64,000 nucleotides of DNA, from positions 1-64,000 of the forward strand of contig JAJAPY010000012.1 of the NCBI GenBank assembly GCA_020523885.1, read 5' to 3'. Source of the stretch: Candidatus Liberimonas magnetica. GTDB lineage: Bacteria; Elusimicrobiota; Endomicrobiia; Endomicrobiales; JAFGIL01. The notes beneath the pieces were generated by a model that was not told where the DNA came from, made no database searches, and was given only the letters and a program-made list of their open reading frames with translations. Both the position numbers and the translations under genes were made by a program. Positions 24,414 through 32,147 of the stretch are shown piece by piece. How positions within the stretch are numbered: position 1 is the stretch's first letter; the number at the start of each line of letters is the position of its first letter.

Positions 24414-25883
24414 ATGCCTTCAATCGAACATATCATAACCGGTTTTTCCCTGCTTCTGATAATTAGCATAATCGCAAGCAAAGCGTCCTCAAGGTTTGGG
24501 ATCCCTTCTCTTCTGATATTCCTGTTTATCGGTATCTTTGTGGGCTCAAAGCAGATAGGAGATATATCTTTTCATGATACCCGCCTGGCGCAGTATATCG
24601 GGGTAGTCGCACTTGTATTCATACTCTTTTCAGGAGGCCTTGAAACCGACTGGAAAGTGGTAAAACCTGTCCTGTGGCACGGGATATACCTTTCTACTTT
24701 CGGTGTTCTGATAACAGCTGTTGCCCTGGGTTTTTTTGCTGTTTATGTACTCCATTTTTCGATCATAGAGGGGCTTTTGCTTGGCTCGGTCGTTTCATCT
24801 ACAGATGCTGCAGCCGTTTTCTCCGTACTGCGCTCAAGGAAGATAAGCCTTTCCGGGAATTTAAGGCCTTTATTAGAACTTGAATCCGGCAGCAATGACC
24901 CGATGGCCGTGTTTTTGACCATTGGATTTATAAGCATATTGTCAGAAACCAGTAAATCTATGTTAGATATGATTCCTCTTTTTGTGATGCAAATGGGCAT
25001 CGGTGCATTCATGGGGTATCTGTTTGGAAAAGGAATTCTTTTGTTAATAAACAAGGTAAAACTTGAATATGACGGCCTTTATCCTGTGTTTACAACTTCC
25101 CTGGTCCTATTGGCGTATGCCCTGACGAACATGTTCAACGGGAGCGGATTTTTGGCGATATATATCGCGGGGCTGATGATGGGGAACAGCAACTTCGTGC
25201 AAAAAAGGAACCTGATACATTTTCACTCTGGTATAGCGTGGCTCATGCAGATAGCTATGTTCTTAACCCTCGGGTTATTGGTAGTACCGTCAAAGATAGC
25301 GTCTATAGCCTGGACGGGGTTTATGGTTTCGATATTTTTAATGTTCGTAGCAAGGCCCTTGAGCGTATTCATAGCTTTATTTAAGACGGGACTTTTTTTC
25401 AGAGAAAAACTGTTTATTTCCTGGGTGGGTTTAAGAGGTTCAGTGCCGATAATCCTTGCGACTTTTCCTCTCTTAGCGGGTGTCCAAATAGCAGATATGG
25501 TCTTTAACATAGCTTTTTTTATTGTCCTGACATCTGCGATATTTCAGGGTACGTCTATAGCTTTTATGGCAAAACTCTTAAAAGTAGAAGTACCGTTCAA
25601 AGACAAGATACAATACCCGCTTCAGTTCGAACAGACCGATGACCTTAATACTAGGTTGATAGATTTCACCATCCCTTATAATTCGTGGATGATAGATAAA
25701 ACTGTCGCCCGGATCGGCCTTCCGGACGATAGTCTGATAACCCTTATCGCCCGGAGCGATGATTTTGTGGTGCCGAGCGGAAAAACAAAAGTTGAGGCAG
25801 GAGATGTGCTTTTGATACTGGTAAATAACAACAACCTGCAGGAAATACTGGACCTGCTGTCGAGTAAACACAGGGATAATTAA
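24414..25883 (+). CDS. CPA1-type Na+/K+:H+ antiporter with RCK_C domain (NhaP2/CvrA-like)
   Basis: 489 aa. About 12-13 transmembrane helices form a Na_H_Exchanger domain with the core motifs SSTDAAAVFSVL and LELESGSNDPMA, whose aspartates exchange cations for protons. Residues about 405-485 form a TrkA-C/RCK_C domain (LIDFTIPYNSWMIDKTVARI, VEAGDVLLILVN), the usual regulatory module of NhaP2/CvrA. The role is potassium or sodium efflux and pH/volume homeostasis at the inner membrane. It lies 22 bp upstream of yciB in the same transcript. Confidence 0.92.
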   Translation: MPSIEHIITGFSLLLIISIIASKASSRFGIPSLLIFLFIGIFVGSKQIGDISFHDTRLAQYIGVVALVFILFSGGLETDWKVVKPVLWHGIYLSTFGVLITAVALGFFAVYVLHFSIIEGLLLGSVVSSTDAAAVFSVLRSRKISLSGNLRPLLELESGSNDPMAVFLTIGFISILSETSKSMLDMIPLFVMQMGIGAFMGYLFGKGILLLINKVKLEYDGLYPVFTTSLVLLAYALTNMFNGSGFLAIYIAGLMMGNSNFVQKRNLIHFHSGIAWLMQIAMFLTLGLLVVPSKIASIAWTGFMVSIFLMFVARPLSVFIALFKTGLFFREKLFISWVGLRGSVPIILATFPLLAGVQIADMVFNIAFFIVLTSAIFQGTSIAFMAKLLKVEVPFKDKIQYPLQFEQTDDLNTRLIDFTIPYNSWMIDKTVARIGLPDDSLITLIARSDDFVVPSGKTKVEAGDVLLILVNNNNLQEILDLLSSKHRDN

Positions 25884-25904
25884 AAGTATAAGGATAATAA
25901 AAAA

Positions 25905-26444
25905 ATGAAATTTCTTTTTGAACTTCTACCTATCATTTTGTTTTTTGTAGCATATAAATTTAAAGGCATATTTTTTGCCACCTCCCTGGCTATAGCCGCA
26001 AGCCTCGTGCAGATAGCTTTTACTTATTTACGCACAAGAAAAGTTGAGCTTATAATGTGGGTGAGCCTGGGCGTTATATTAGTATTTGGAAGCGCCACTC
26101 TTATTTTCCGCAATGAGATATTCATAAAATGGAAACCCACGGTCCTTTACTGGATATTTGCCGGTGCGATTTTTTCGATCAAATTTATATTTAAAAAAAA
26201 TGCCATACAGGGCCTTCTTAAAAGCCAGCTTGTGTTGCCTCAAAACGTATGGGAAAGATTAAATATAGGATGGGGAACGTTTTTTGCGGTACTTGGCGCG
26301 ATAAATCTTTTTGTTGCATATAATTTCCCGACTAATACCTGGGTAAATTTTAAATTATTCGGAATAATGGGGCTTGTATTGTTATTTGTTATACTGCAGG
26401 GGATATTCCTTGCCAAGTACATTGAAGAAGATAAAAAATCTTGA
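25905..26444 (+). CDS. yciB: Inner-membrane-spanning protein YciB (septation protein A family)
   Basis: 179 aa, identical in length to many family members, with five or more membrane helices. Conserved blocks are LFELLPIILFFVAYKF at the N-terminus, IKWKPTVLYWIFAGAIF in the middle and ERLNIGWGTFFAVLGAINLFVAYNF near the C-terminus. YciB interacts with the elongation and division machinery and affects envelope synthesis. Likely co-transcribed with the antiporter. A perfect promoter for the next unit overlaps its last codons. Confidence 0.93.
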   Translation: MKFLFELLPIILFFVAYKFKGIFFATSLAIAASLVQIAFTYLRTRKVELIMWVSLGVILVFGSATLIFRNEIFIKWKPTVLYWIFAGAIFSIKFIFKKNAIQGLLKSQLVLPQNVWERLNIGWGTFFAVLGAINLFVAYNFPTNTWVNFKLFGIMGLVLLFVILQGIFLAKYIEEDKKS

Positions 26445-26469
26445 CAATAAATATTTTGCATGTTATAAT
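26441..26469 (+). promoter_or_regulatory. Consensus sigma-70 promoter
   Basis: TTGACA (26441-26446), exactly 17 bp, then TATAAT (26464-26469). Both boxes match consensus fully, the strongest promoter seen in the window. It drives the structured RNA at about 26476. Confidence 0.9.
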
Positions 26470-26475
26470 TATCCT

Positions 26476-26640
26476 GTCATGAGCAATACTTTAACAAATT
26501 CAATTAAACGCGCATTGGTCCTTGTTAGCCTTGTCCTCTGGGATAAGGCAGGGAGGGGTGCGTTTTAATTTGTTAAAGTAAAGAATCAAACAATTAACTA
26601 AAAATTAGAACCACCACTTTTAAAGCCGGTGGTTTTTTTG
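26476..26640 (+). ncRNA. Structured small RNA or attenuator leader, no known family
   Basis: About 165 nt run from the consensus promoter to a rho-independent terminator at 26609-26639 (AACCACC/GGTGGTT plus seven T). The main fold is a long helix. CTTTAACAAATT (26489-26500) pairs perfectly with AATTTGTTAAAG (26567-26578). AAACGCGC (26507-26514) pairs with GTGCGTTT, with one G-U. An asymmetric bubble and an apical hairpin GCCTT/AAGGC (26528-26549) complete it. No start codon with a good ribosome site lies inside. It may be a trans-acting RNA or the leader of the 74-aa gene and methyltransferase that follow. It does not match SRP or 6S RNA. Confidence 0.6.
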
Positions 26641-26671
26641 TTTGCCCCGAAAAAGAGAAAAGGATGGTAAA

Positions 26672-26896
26672 ATGAGTGCATTTGACATGGTTTCAAACCA
26701 ATATGCAAAAAAGGCATTAGTCCAATCAGGTGATGCAAACGGATTTACAAAGAAAGAATATTATAAAGTAGGGATAGACGATGAATACTTTATTGCTTTC
26801 AACGAAAAAGTTAAGAACGAGTTTGAGAAAGAGGCTAAAAACGGGAAAGTAGGTTTAGATTTCAACAGGTTATATTATATAGGAGAAAAAACATGA
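26672..26896 (+). CDS. Small acidic protein, unknown
   Basis: 74 aa from the ATG at 26672, preceded by AAAAGGATGG. A TTG start 10 codons upstream would begin at the end of the terminator and is unlikely. The protein has no cysteine or membrane segment and begins MSAFDMVSNQYAKKALVQSG. It contains a central GIDDEYFIAFNEKVKNEFEK helix. Not recognised. It overlaps the methyltransferase start by 4 bp (ATGA), so the two proteins probably work together, perhaps as substrate or carrier and modifying enzyme. Confidence 0.65.
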   Translation: MSAFDMVSNQYAKKALVQSGDANGFTKKEYYKVGIDDEYFIAFNEKVKNEFEKEAKNGKVGLDFNRLYYIGEKT

Positions 26897-27675
26897 GATA
26901 TACATTCGGAACATCAGAGACAGCTTCACAAAGGCTTCAAAAAATATCAGAGATATTTAATCCGCATTCAATGGATTTTATAAGGGATAATATCCGCTCC
27001 CCAATAACTTCGGCTCTTGACCTGGGGTGCGGCCCGGGTTTTACCACGCATATGCTTTCTATGGCTGTTAATACAAAGCAGGTGTACGGGCTTGATAATT
27101 CGGAAGAATTCCTGATTAAAGCCATGGACAGGTTCTCTCAATGCATATTTATCAGGCATGATGCCAAAAAAATACCGTTCCCGATCAACCCGGACATTAT
27201 GTATATGAGGTTTGTACTCTCGCACCTTGCTAACCCGGTCAGGCTCATCAATATGTGGATAAATGAAATAAATGACGGCGGGATGATCCTTATTGAAGAA
27301 ATGGAGGGAATAGATACAGGCGTGGAACTGTTCAAAAGATATCTTAAGATCAACACCGGGCTTGTCAACTCGCAAGGAGCAAGTCTTTACGTGGGCAAAG
27401 AACTCTCCAAAGGCCGGTATAATGCGGATGTCCTTATTAATGAATGCATCGAGCTGCCTGTAAAGAACTGCGACGCTGCTGCCATGTTCTATCCAAACAC
27501 TATAAGTATATGGCAGAAAGAAAGGTATGTCCTTAATAACTGCTCCTGTAAGGAAAGAAAGGAGATATCGGAAGGGATCAAGAAAATAATGAATTCAAAT
27601 GACGGGCGAACCGGGACCACCTGGAAGATGAGGCGGATCGTGTTAAGAAGAAGCGGTTATGAAATGTTCATTTAG
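26893..27675 (+). CDS. Class I SAM methyltransferase
   Basis: 260 aa. Motif I is ALDLGCGPGFTTHML, motif II is VYGLDNSEEFLIKA, the post-I acidic DAKKIPFP and motif IV region MYMRFVLSHLANP, of Methyltransf_11/25 type. The ending GTTWKMRRIVLRRSGYEMF is basic. Translationally coupled to the 74-aa gene. Substrate unknown. Confidence 0.82.
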   Translation: MRYTFGTSETASQRLQKISEIFNPHSMDFIRDNIRSPITSALDLGCGPGFTTHMLSMAVNTKQVYGLDNSEEFLIKAMDRFSQCIFIRHDAKKIPFPINPDIMYMRFVLSHLANPVRLINMWINEINDGGMILIEEMEGIDTGVELFKRYLKINTGLVNSQGASLYVGKELSKGRYNADVLINECIELPVKNCDAAAMFYPNTISIWQKERYVLNNCSCKERKEISEGIKKIMNSNDGRTGTTWKMRRIVLRRSGYEMFI

Positions 27676-27717
27676 CAGCCAGCGGAGCCCTTTTGGCAGG
27701 AGAGGCTGTATCATAAT

Positions 27718-28089
27718 GTCATTGCGATCCCGCAAAGCGGGAGAAGCAATCTATTACATTAATTCAAGATAGAGATCTTTCCACATCTTATTTGAGCTAT
27801 TTATTAAATCTATCTTTTTACTTCTAGAGCCGCCTTTAATCTGTTTTTCTCTGGCAATTGCATTTTTTATATCGCTGTAGACTTCATAATAAACCAGTTT
27901 TATAATATTGTATCTTTTAGTGAAACCTTCTAGAACCTTATTTTTGTGTTCATATACTCTTTTTATTATATCATTTGTAACTCCAGTGTAAAGAACAGTA
28001 TTATTTTTATTCGTCATTATGTAAATATAGTATTGTTTTCCCATGATAGTAGAGATTGCTTCGTCGCCCTACCGGCTCCTCGCAATGAC
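27718..28089 (-). mobile_element. GIY-YIG element 1 bounded by palindromic arms
   Basis: The left arm 27718-27752 (GTCATTGCGA...GAAGCAATCT) and right arm 28053-28089 (AGATTGCTTC...CGCAATGAC) are inverted. They enclose only the GIY-YIG gene, whose start and stop lie within about 10 bp of the arms. The arms are the same as the core of the empty repeats at 1467, 4751 and 22200. A second complete copy is at 28891-29255. Confidence 0.7.
27754..28044 (-). CDS. Single-domain GIY-YIG endonuclease, copy 1
   Basis: 96 aa. The catalytic motif reads YIYIMTNKNNTVLYTGVTND, a GIY-YIG variant (YxY...YTG), with the downstream conserved R in IIKRVYEHK and E in AIAREKQIKG. Such stand-alone GIY-YIG proteins are common and poorly understood. 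Some are thought to be mobile. The product differs from copy 2 (28920-29210) at about ten residues. Its position between inverted repeat arms suggests a role in repeat movement. Confidence 0.88.
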   Translation of the reverse strand: MGKQYYIYIMTNKNNTVLYTGVTNDIIKRVYEHKNKVLEGFTKRYNIIKLVYYEVYSDIKNAIAREKQIKGGSRSKKIDLINSSNKMWKDLYLELM

Positions 28090-28133
28090 ATTTCTTTATC
28101 GATGACAACTCTAAGGAATATTCAGATGTAAAG

Positions 28134-28841
28134 TTATTTTTGTGATACAATATAAGCGTATAATATTTTTGCCGCGCTGCGTGCCGCATTCCTTACGGTT
28201 TCCATGTTTTCTTTTTTAAAAGTGCCGTAAAAGGGGTTAGATTTTAAAATATCAGTAACATACAGCAGGGAAACGGCGGGTTTTTTTACATAATTTGCTG
28301 CGGCCAGGAAAGCGGCAGTTTCCATATCAACAACTTTAATTTTGTGGTTTTTTAATAAATCTAAATATTCTTCTTCCAGTTTTAATGAACCTACGGATAA
28401 ACAGGCCCCTTTTATGATATCGGATGAAAAACCGCTAAGAAGTTCTTTGTCCGGATAAAAAACATCCAGTGTTTTTCTTTTAAGGAGCATATTTACGAAG
28501 CTGTCCTGCGAATATGCTTTTTCCGCTAAGAAGGCATCGCCTATAGCAAGGCCCTTGTCAACCGCACCGGAAGAACCCAAAAATATAAGTTTTTTGCATT
28601 TTGTATCTTTTAAATATAAAACAGCGTCTCCGACAAACCCGGCACCCATCTTTGTTATGATCAGCGAAAAATTATCATCGCTGCCCGCAGAATAAAGAAG
28701 GCCTCTGTTTATCTCAAGTATCTTAAGTTCATTTATAATGTCTTTTGAAAAAAATGGGATTATTACACAGGTTTCTTTTATTTCTACCTGTCTTATGCCG
28801 AACAAAAATTTAAATATATCGTTTTGTTTTATTTTTTTCAT
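28134..28841 (-). CDS. Nucleoside phosphorylase / MTA-SAH nucleosidase-like
   Basis: 235 aa from the ATG at 28841. An upstream in-frame ATG at 28895 would add 18 residues (including SHCEERSDEAIS) that are simply translated repeat arm, so it is rejected. PNP_UDP_1 features are visible: KMGAGFVGDAVLYL, KLIFLGSSGAVDKGLAIGD, the substrate-binding VVDMETAAFLAAA (ME motif) and VLYVTDILK. The enzyme cleaves a purine nucleoside or related compound in salvage or SAM recycling. The gene is enclosed between two GIY-YIG elements and its upstream region is repeat DNA. Exact substrate uncertain. Confidence 0.82.
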   Translation of the reverse strand: MKKIKQNDIFKFLFGIRQVEIKETCVIIPFFSKDIINELKILEINRGLLYSAGSDDNFSLIITKMGAGFVGDAVLYLKDTKCKKLIFLGSSGAVDKGLAIGDAFLAEKAYSQDSFVNMLLKRKTLDVFYPDKELLSGFSSDIIKGACLSVGSLKLEEEYLDLLKNHKIKVVDMETAAFLAAANYVKKPAVSLLYVTDILKSNPFYGTFKKENMETVRNAARSAAKILYAYIVSQK

Positions 28842-28890
28842 GATAGTAGAGATTGCTTCGTCGCTTCGCTCCTCGCAATGACTGCAATAA

Positions 28891-29255
28891 GTCATTGCGA
28901 GCGACAGCGAAGCAATCTATTACATTAATTCAAGATAGAGATCCTTCCATGTCTTATTTGAGTTATTTACTAAAGTAATCTTTTTATTTCTAGAACCACC
29001 CTTAATCTGTTTTTCCCTTGCAATTGCATTTTTTATATCATTAAAAACTTCATAATAAACCAGTTTTGTAATATTGTATCTTTTAGTAAAACCTTCAGTA
29101 ACCTTGTTCTTGTGTTCATATACTCTTTTTATTATATCATTTGTAACTCCGGTGTAAAGAACAGTGTTATTTTTATTCGTCATTATGTAAATATAGTATT
29201 GTTTTTCCATGCTATTAAGGATTGCTTCGTCGCCCTGCGGGCTCCTCGCAATGAC
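28891..29255 (-). mobile_element. GIY-YIG element 2 bounded by palindromic arms
   Basis: Left arm 28891-28918 (GTCATTGCGA...GAAGCAATCT) and right arm 29219-29255 (GATTGCTTC...CGCAATGAC) enclose the second GIY-YIG gene. Its size (365 bp) nearly equals that of element 1 (372 bp). It directly abuts another right arm at 28850-28882 and a left arm at 29264-29298, so arms occur in tandem. Confidence 0.7.
28920..29210 (-). CDS. Single-domain GIY-YIG endonuclease, copy 2
   Basis: 96 aa, near-identical to copy 1, with substitutions such as L38T, I48T, S75N and D79T. The same catalytic residues are intact (YIYIM, YTGVTND, R in IIKRVYEHK, E in REKQIKG), so both copies may be active. The stop codon lies at the edge of the left repeat arm. 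The high similarity of the pair implies recent duplication. Confidence 0.88.
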   Translation of the reverse strand: MEKQYYIYIMTNKNNTVLYTGVTNDIIKRVYEHKNKVTEGFTKRYNITKLVYYEVFNDIKNAIAREKQIKGGSRNKKITLVNNSNKTWKDLYLELM

Positions 29256-29263
29256 TACAATAA

Positions 29264-29298
29264 GTCATCGCGATCCCGCAAAGCGGGAGAAGCAATCT
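29264..29298. repeat. Repeat left arm reaching the stop of the SPL-type gene
   Basis: GTCATCGCGA...GAAGCAATCT, a one-base variant of the GIY-YIG element left arm. Its end, read on the minus strand as TAGATTGCTTC, provides the TAG stop codon of the radical SAM gene at 29297-30148. The repeat therefore inserted at or near the 3' end of that gene and may have shortened it. Confidence 0.7.
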
Positions 29299-30148
29299 AA
29301 TTATTTGAATTGCTATATGTGTTTTTAAAATAGTCCTTCCGGCCGTGGATATAGACATTATATACTTTATTATTTTCTTTTGCATATTTTTCTATGCTGT
29401 TTTTAATTGACTGCCATGTGCCGTTGTAGATTTTATTGTCGGTAACCATAGCATTGTATTTTTGTTTTAAATACGGATAGGAACCTGTAATGGCATCGAT
29501 AACTTTGGAAATGTTGCCGAGGTTAAAATTTAATCCCTCAAAATTCATCGTATCGTATTTTTCAAAGCCAGCAAAGATATCGTTAATATCAGTTACAAAC
29601 GGCAGGATGGGAGAAAAGCTCGGGATCACGGGTATTTTGTTATAGTGAAGTTCTTCAATTGCAGCCAACCTGTCTTTAAAAGGCGGGCTTTTTAGTTCGA
29701 TCTTATTTTTCAGGTCTTGCCCAAAATTGTTTATAGTAAAATAAATAGCTTTACAGTAACCTTCTTTTAAGAGGTGCAAGCTTTCCCTTATCAAAGGCGA
29801 ACGGGTCAGTATAGAATAATAGACCCCGTGTTTATTCAGTATTTCAAGGACCTTGTTTGTTATCTTGTATTTAGTTTCAACAGGCTGGAAACACTCTGTT
29901 ATCGAACCGATAAGGACCTGTTTCGGTTTTTTAATAAGTATTTCTTTTTCCAGCAGAAGAGGGGCATTCAGCCTAACATCTACGAACGAACCCCATTTTC
30001 TTTTATCTTTCAGCGTGGATTTGTTGAATTGAGCATAGCAGTAAATGCAGGAAAACTGGCATCCTTTATACGGATTTATTACATAATCTCCAAGATCAAT
30101 CGATGTCGGGTTTAATATCCTTGAAACGCCTACTTCCCTTATTTCCAT
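29297..30148 (-). CDS. SPL-family radical SAM protein
   Basis: 283 aa. The opening SRILNPTSIDLGDYVINPYKGC is followed by CQFSCIYC (CxxxCxxC), as in the Rv2578c/SPL (spore-photolyase-like) branch of radical SAM. Further blocks are VLIGSITECFQPVE, ILTRSPLI and VIPSFSPILPFVTD. Members include DNA-lesion repair lyases and uncharacterised enzymes. The C-terminal cysteine used by true SPL is not evident. It overlaps the upstream B12-radical SAM gene by 10 bp, so they form an operon. Its stop codon is supplied by the repeat arm. Confidence 0.82.
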   Translation of the reverse strand: MEIREVGVSRILNPTSIDLGDYVINPYKGCQFSCIYCYAQFNKSTLKDKRKWGSFVDVRLNAPLLLEKEILIKKPKQVLIGSITECFQPVETKYKITNKVLEILNKHGVYYSILTRSPLIRESLHLLKEGYCKAIYFTINNFGQDLKNKIELKSPPFKDRLAAIEELHYNKIPVIPSFSPILPFVTDINDIFAGFEKYDTMNFEGLNFNLGNISKVIDAITGSYPYLKQKYNAMVTDNKIYNGTWQSIKNSIEKYAKENNKVYNVYIHGRKDYFKNTYSNSNN

Positions 30149-31449
30149 TTTTCCTCAACCAGGTTTTTCATGAAAGCATTAGTATACTTAAAACCTTCTT
30201 TTTTTATGGTCTCTATGAACAGGTTCACTTTATGAATAGACTCTTTATTGATTCTGTAGTCAGCTTTTCTTTCTATACTTGTGCCTTCATAATAGACATA
30301 GGGGTTTATCTGTTCTATCTTCTTTATAAGAGCTTTGTTCCTTATCAAAAAATACAGGCTTTCTTTATAATCCTCTATCGTCTCGCCCGGGAACCCTACT
30401 ATAAGGCTTACTCCGAAATTTAAATCAGCGGAATTCAGTTTCTTGAAGAATAAGGCAGCGTCAGCCGCTGTAAAACCCTTGTTCATATTTCTTAAAGTAT
30501 TGTTGCAGCCTGACTCAAGGCCGACAAAAAGGTTGTAACAGCCGCTGGTTTTCATTTTTTTAAATAAACTGTCCGGCATAGCGTTCCTTACTGCGATTTG
30601 CGCCTCCCAGTTTATAGAGCCGAAATTCGATATGATATTATCCAAAAGGTTTTCAAAGGCTTCTAAATCGCCGTTTATTAAAGAGTCGTTAAAAATAAAA
30701 TTCTTTATACCTTCTTTTTTTAGTTCTCTTATACTATCTATTATTTTATCTACCGGATAAGTCCTGAATTTTTTATACAACAAACGTTCTGAGCAGAAAC
30801 CGCAGTTTCTTATGCAGCCCCTTGAAAAGATAAGCGAGACAGCTCCTTTTTTAGGGTAATCATTGAGGTTAAAGTCGGAATAATCTGCGCAGGAAAAATC
30901 ATCAGGATTTTGTATTTCATTAAACAGGATGACTTTTTCACCCATTTTTTTCTCTGTGATATAAGCTAACAGGGCGTGCTCGCCCTCGCCTACCACAAAA
31001 AGATCGGACAAACCGGAATATTCTTTAGCCAGGCCGTCTTTAAATTTGAAATATTGGCTTGCTATCTCAGGGCCTCCAAAAATGATTTTAATTTCCGGAT
31101 TTTTGGCTTTCAATATCCCTGCGACTTCCTTTACGACGCTAAAGTTGCTTTTATAACATGAAAAACCGATTATTTTATAGCTTAAAAGCCTGTCTATCAT
31201 TAGATTAAAATCTTTTTGATGGTTTTTTTTAACTGCGGCAAGGAATGAATTTTCAAAATCTGGATTAGAGCTTGTTTGCCATTGTTTTTTAATGTTGTTG
31301 TCCATGATACGAAAAAAATAATTATTGAAATCAAGGATATCTGATCCGGTCTGGTTTTGTTTAAGATAACCTTTCAGGGCCGCAAGGCCAAGCGGCGGGA
31401 GGTTCGGCCAGAAAACAGGCAGTAAGACAAGAGCGGTTTCATGATTCAT
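30139..31449 (-). CDS. B12-binding radical SAM protein
   Basis: 436 aa. The N-terminal cobalamin-binding-like region (ALVLLPVFWPNLPPLGLAALKG, IKIIFGGPEIAS, VGEGEHALL) is followed by radical SAM with CIRNCGFC, the VGLESGCNNTLRNM motif and SLIVGFPGETIEDY. This is the BchE/P-methylase class. It is transcribed with the SPL-type gene (10-bp overlap), and both start divergently from the small gene at 31577. Substrate unknown. Confidence 0.87.
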   Translation of the reverse strand: MNHETALVLLPVFWPNLPPLGLAALKGYLKQNQTGSDILDFNNYFFRIMDNNIKKQWQTSSNPDFENSFLAAVKKNHQKDFNLMIDRLLSYKIIGFSCYKSNFSVVKEVAGILKAKNPEIKIIFGGPEIASQYFKFKDGLAKEYSGLSDLFVVGEGEHALLAYITEKKMGEKVILFNEIQNPDDFSCADYSDFNLNDYPKKGAVSLIFSRGCIRNCGFCSERLLYKKFRTYPVDKIIDSIRELKKEGIKNFIFNDSLINGDLEAFENLLDNIISNFGSINWEAQIAVRNAMPDSLFKKMKTSGCYNLFVGLESGCNNTLRNMNKGFTAADAALFFKKLNSADLNFGVSLIVGFPGETIEDYKESLYFLIRNKALIKKIEQINPYVYYEGTSIERKADYRINKESIHKVNLFIETIKKEGFKYTNAFMKNLVEEKWK

Positions 31450-31576
31450 AATAAGTAATATTATACGAAAAATATGGAAGTTAAGAAAGGATTTGTCACT
31501 ATATATATCAAATTTTATAAATATTTTACATATTTTTTATATTGATTCCAAACTGTTTATATATTATATATATATT

Positions 31577-32092
31577 ATGAAGAAAATAGCAGTGCTCATC
31601 ATATTCAGTTTCATTCTCTACCATTGTTCGTTTTTATTAGTAACCGATAGTTTAGGCGAACAAAATATTTTTGCAAGCGCTGCAGCTGTAGGCGATAGAT
31701 TTTTTGTCTCTCAATATCTAGCGCAGAACGTTGTTAAAGTGGTAGACCTGCTGCTTTCAAACAGCTCTTCGAATCCGCCTATCAACAAAGCTAAACCGCA
31801 GGAAAAAGAATCGAAGCATGAGGCAGACCAGACCTTGCCTTCCATGAACAAAGAGTTTTCTTTCACTGTCAAGACTATTCACAGCCAGGGTGGTATTTTA
31901 TTAAGCATTGCAAAAAGTCCTTGTATTTACAATGCTTTTATTGATGTATTACACCCAGGAAGGGATGTTTCCTGGCATCTAACCAGGTTCAGGTGTTTTA
32001 AGACATATATATTTTTAATTTTGTTTAAGGCCCTGCCCCGTGGTGCTTTGGATATATATTACAATATTGCAGGTTTGAATAGAGCTGTATAG
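31577..32092 (+). CDS. Small exported protein of unknown function, upstream of giant A
   Basis: 171 aa from the ATG at 31577; an in-frame upstream ATG at 31493 gives no signal peptide. The start follows a very AT-rich stretch. The product begins with a signal peptide or lipoprotein-like leader (MKKIAVLIIFSFILYHCSF), then a helical region, a Lys/Glu/Gln-rich linker and a hydrophobic C-terminus (TYIFLILFKALP). Not recognised. A terminator follows at once, and giant A begins 56 bp after the stop, so this may be a leader gene controlled by read-through. Confidence 0.6.
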   Translation: MKKIAVLIIFSFILYHCSFLLVTDSLGEQNIFASAAAVGDRFFVSQYLAQNVVKVVDLLLSNSSSNPPINKAKPQEKESKHEADQTLPSMNKEFSFTVKTIHSQGGILLSIAKSPCIYNAFIDVLHPGRDVSWHLTRFRCFKTYIFLILFKALPRGALDIYYNIAGLNRAV

Positions 32093-32124
32093 CCCGATCC
32101 CTATGTTACGGAATCGGGTTTTTT
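32093..32124 (+). terminator. Terminator between the 171-aa gene and giant A
   Basis: CCCGATCC pairs with GGAATCGGG (one bulge) and is followed by TTTTTT. It lies 24 bp before the giant A start and covers the alternative upstream ATG at 32103. Only about 23 bp separate it from the giant start, so giant A must use read-through or a promoter overlapping the terminator. Confidence 0.75.
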
Positions 32125-32147
32125 ATTGTTTAAAAAGGTTATCGGAT

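Noticed and set aside
26486-26578. SRP (4.5S) or 6S RNA
   Set aside because: The apical loop lacks the GGAA/GCAGCC SRP signature, and the helix is too short and lacks the large central bubble of 6S RNA.
28842-28895. Longer N-terminus of the nucleoside phosphorylase
   Set aside because: The extra residues are a translation of the repeat arm, not of a protein domain.
32103-32147. Upstream ATG as start of giant A
   Set aside because: It lies inside the terminator hairpin of the previous gene and would place 15 residues before an otherwise ideal signal peptide.
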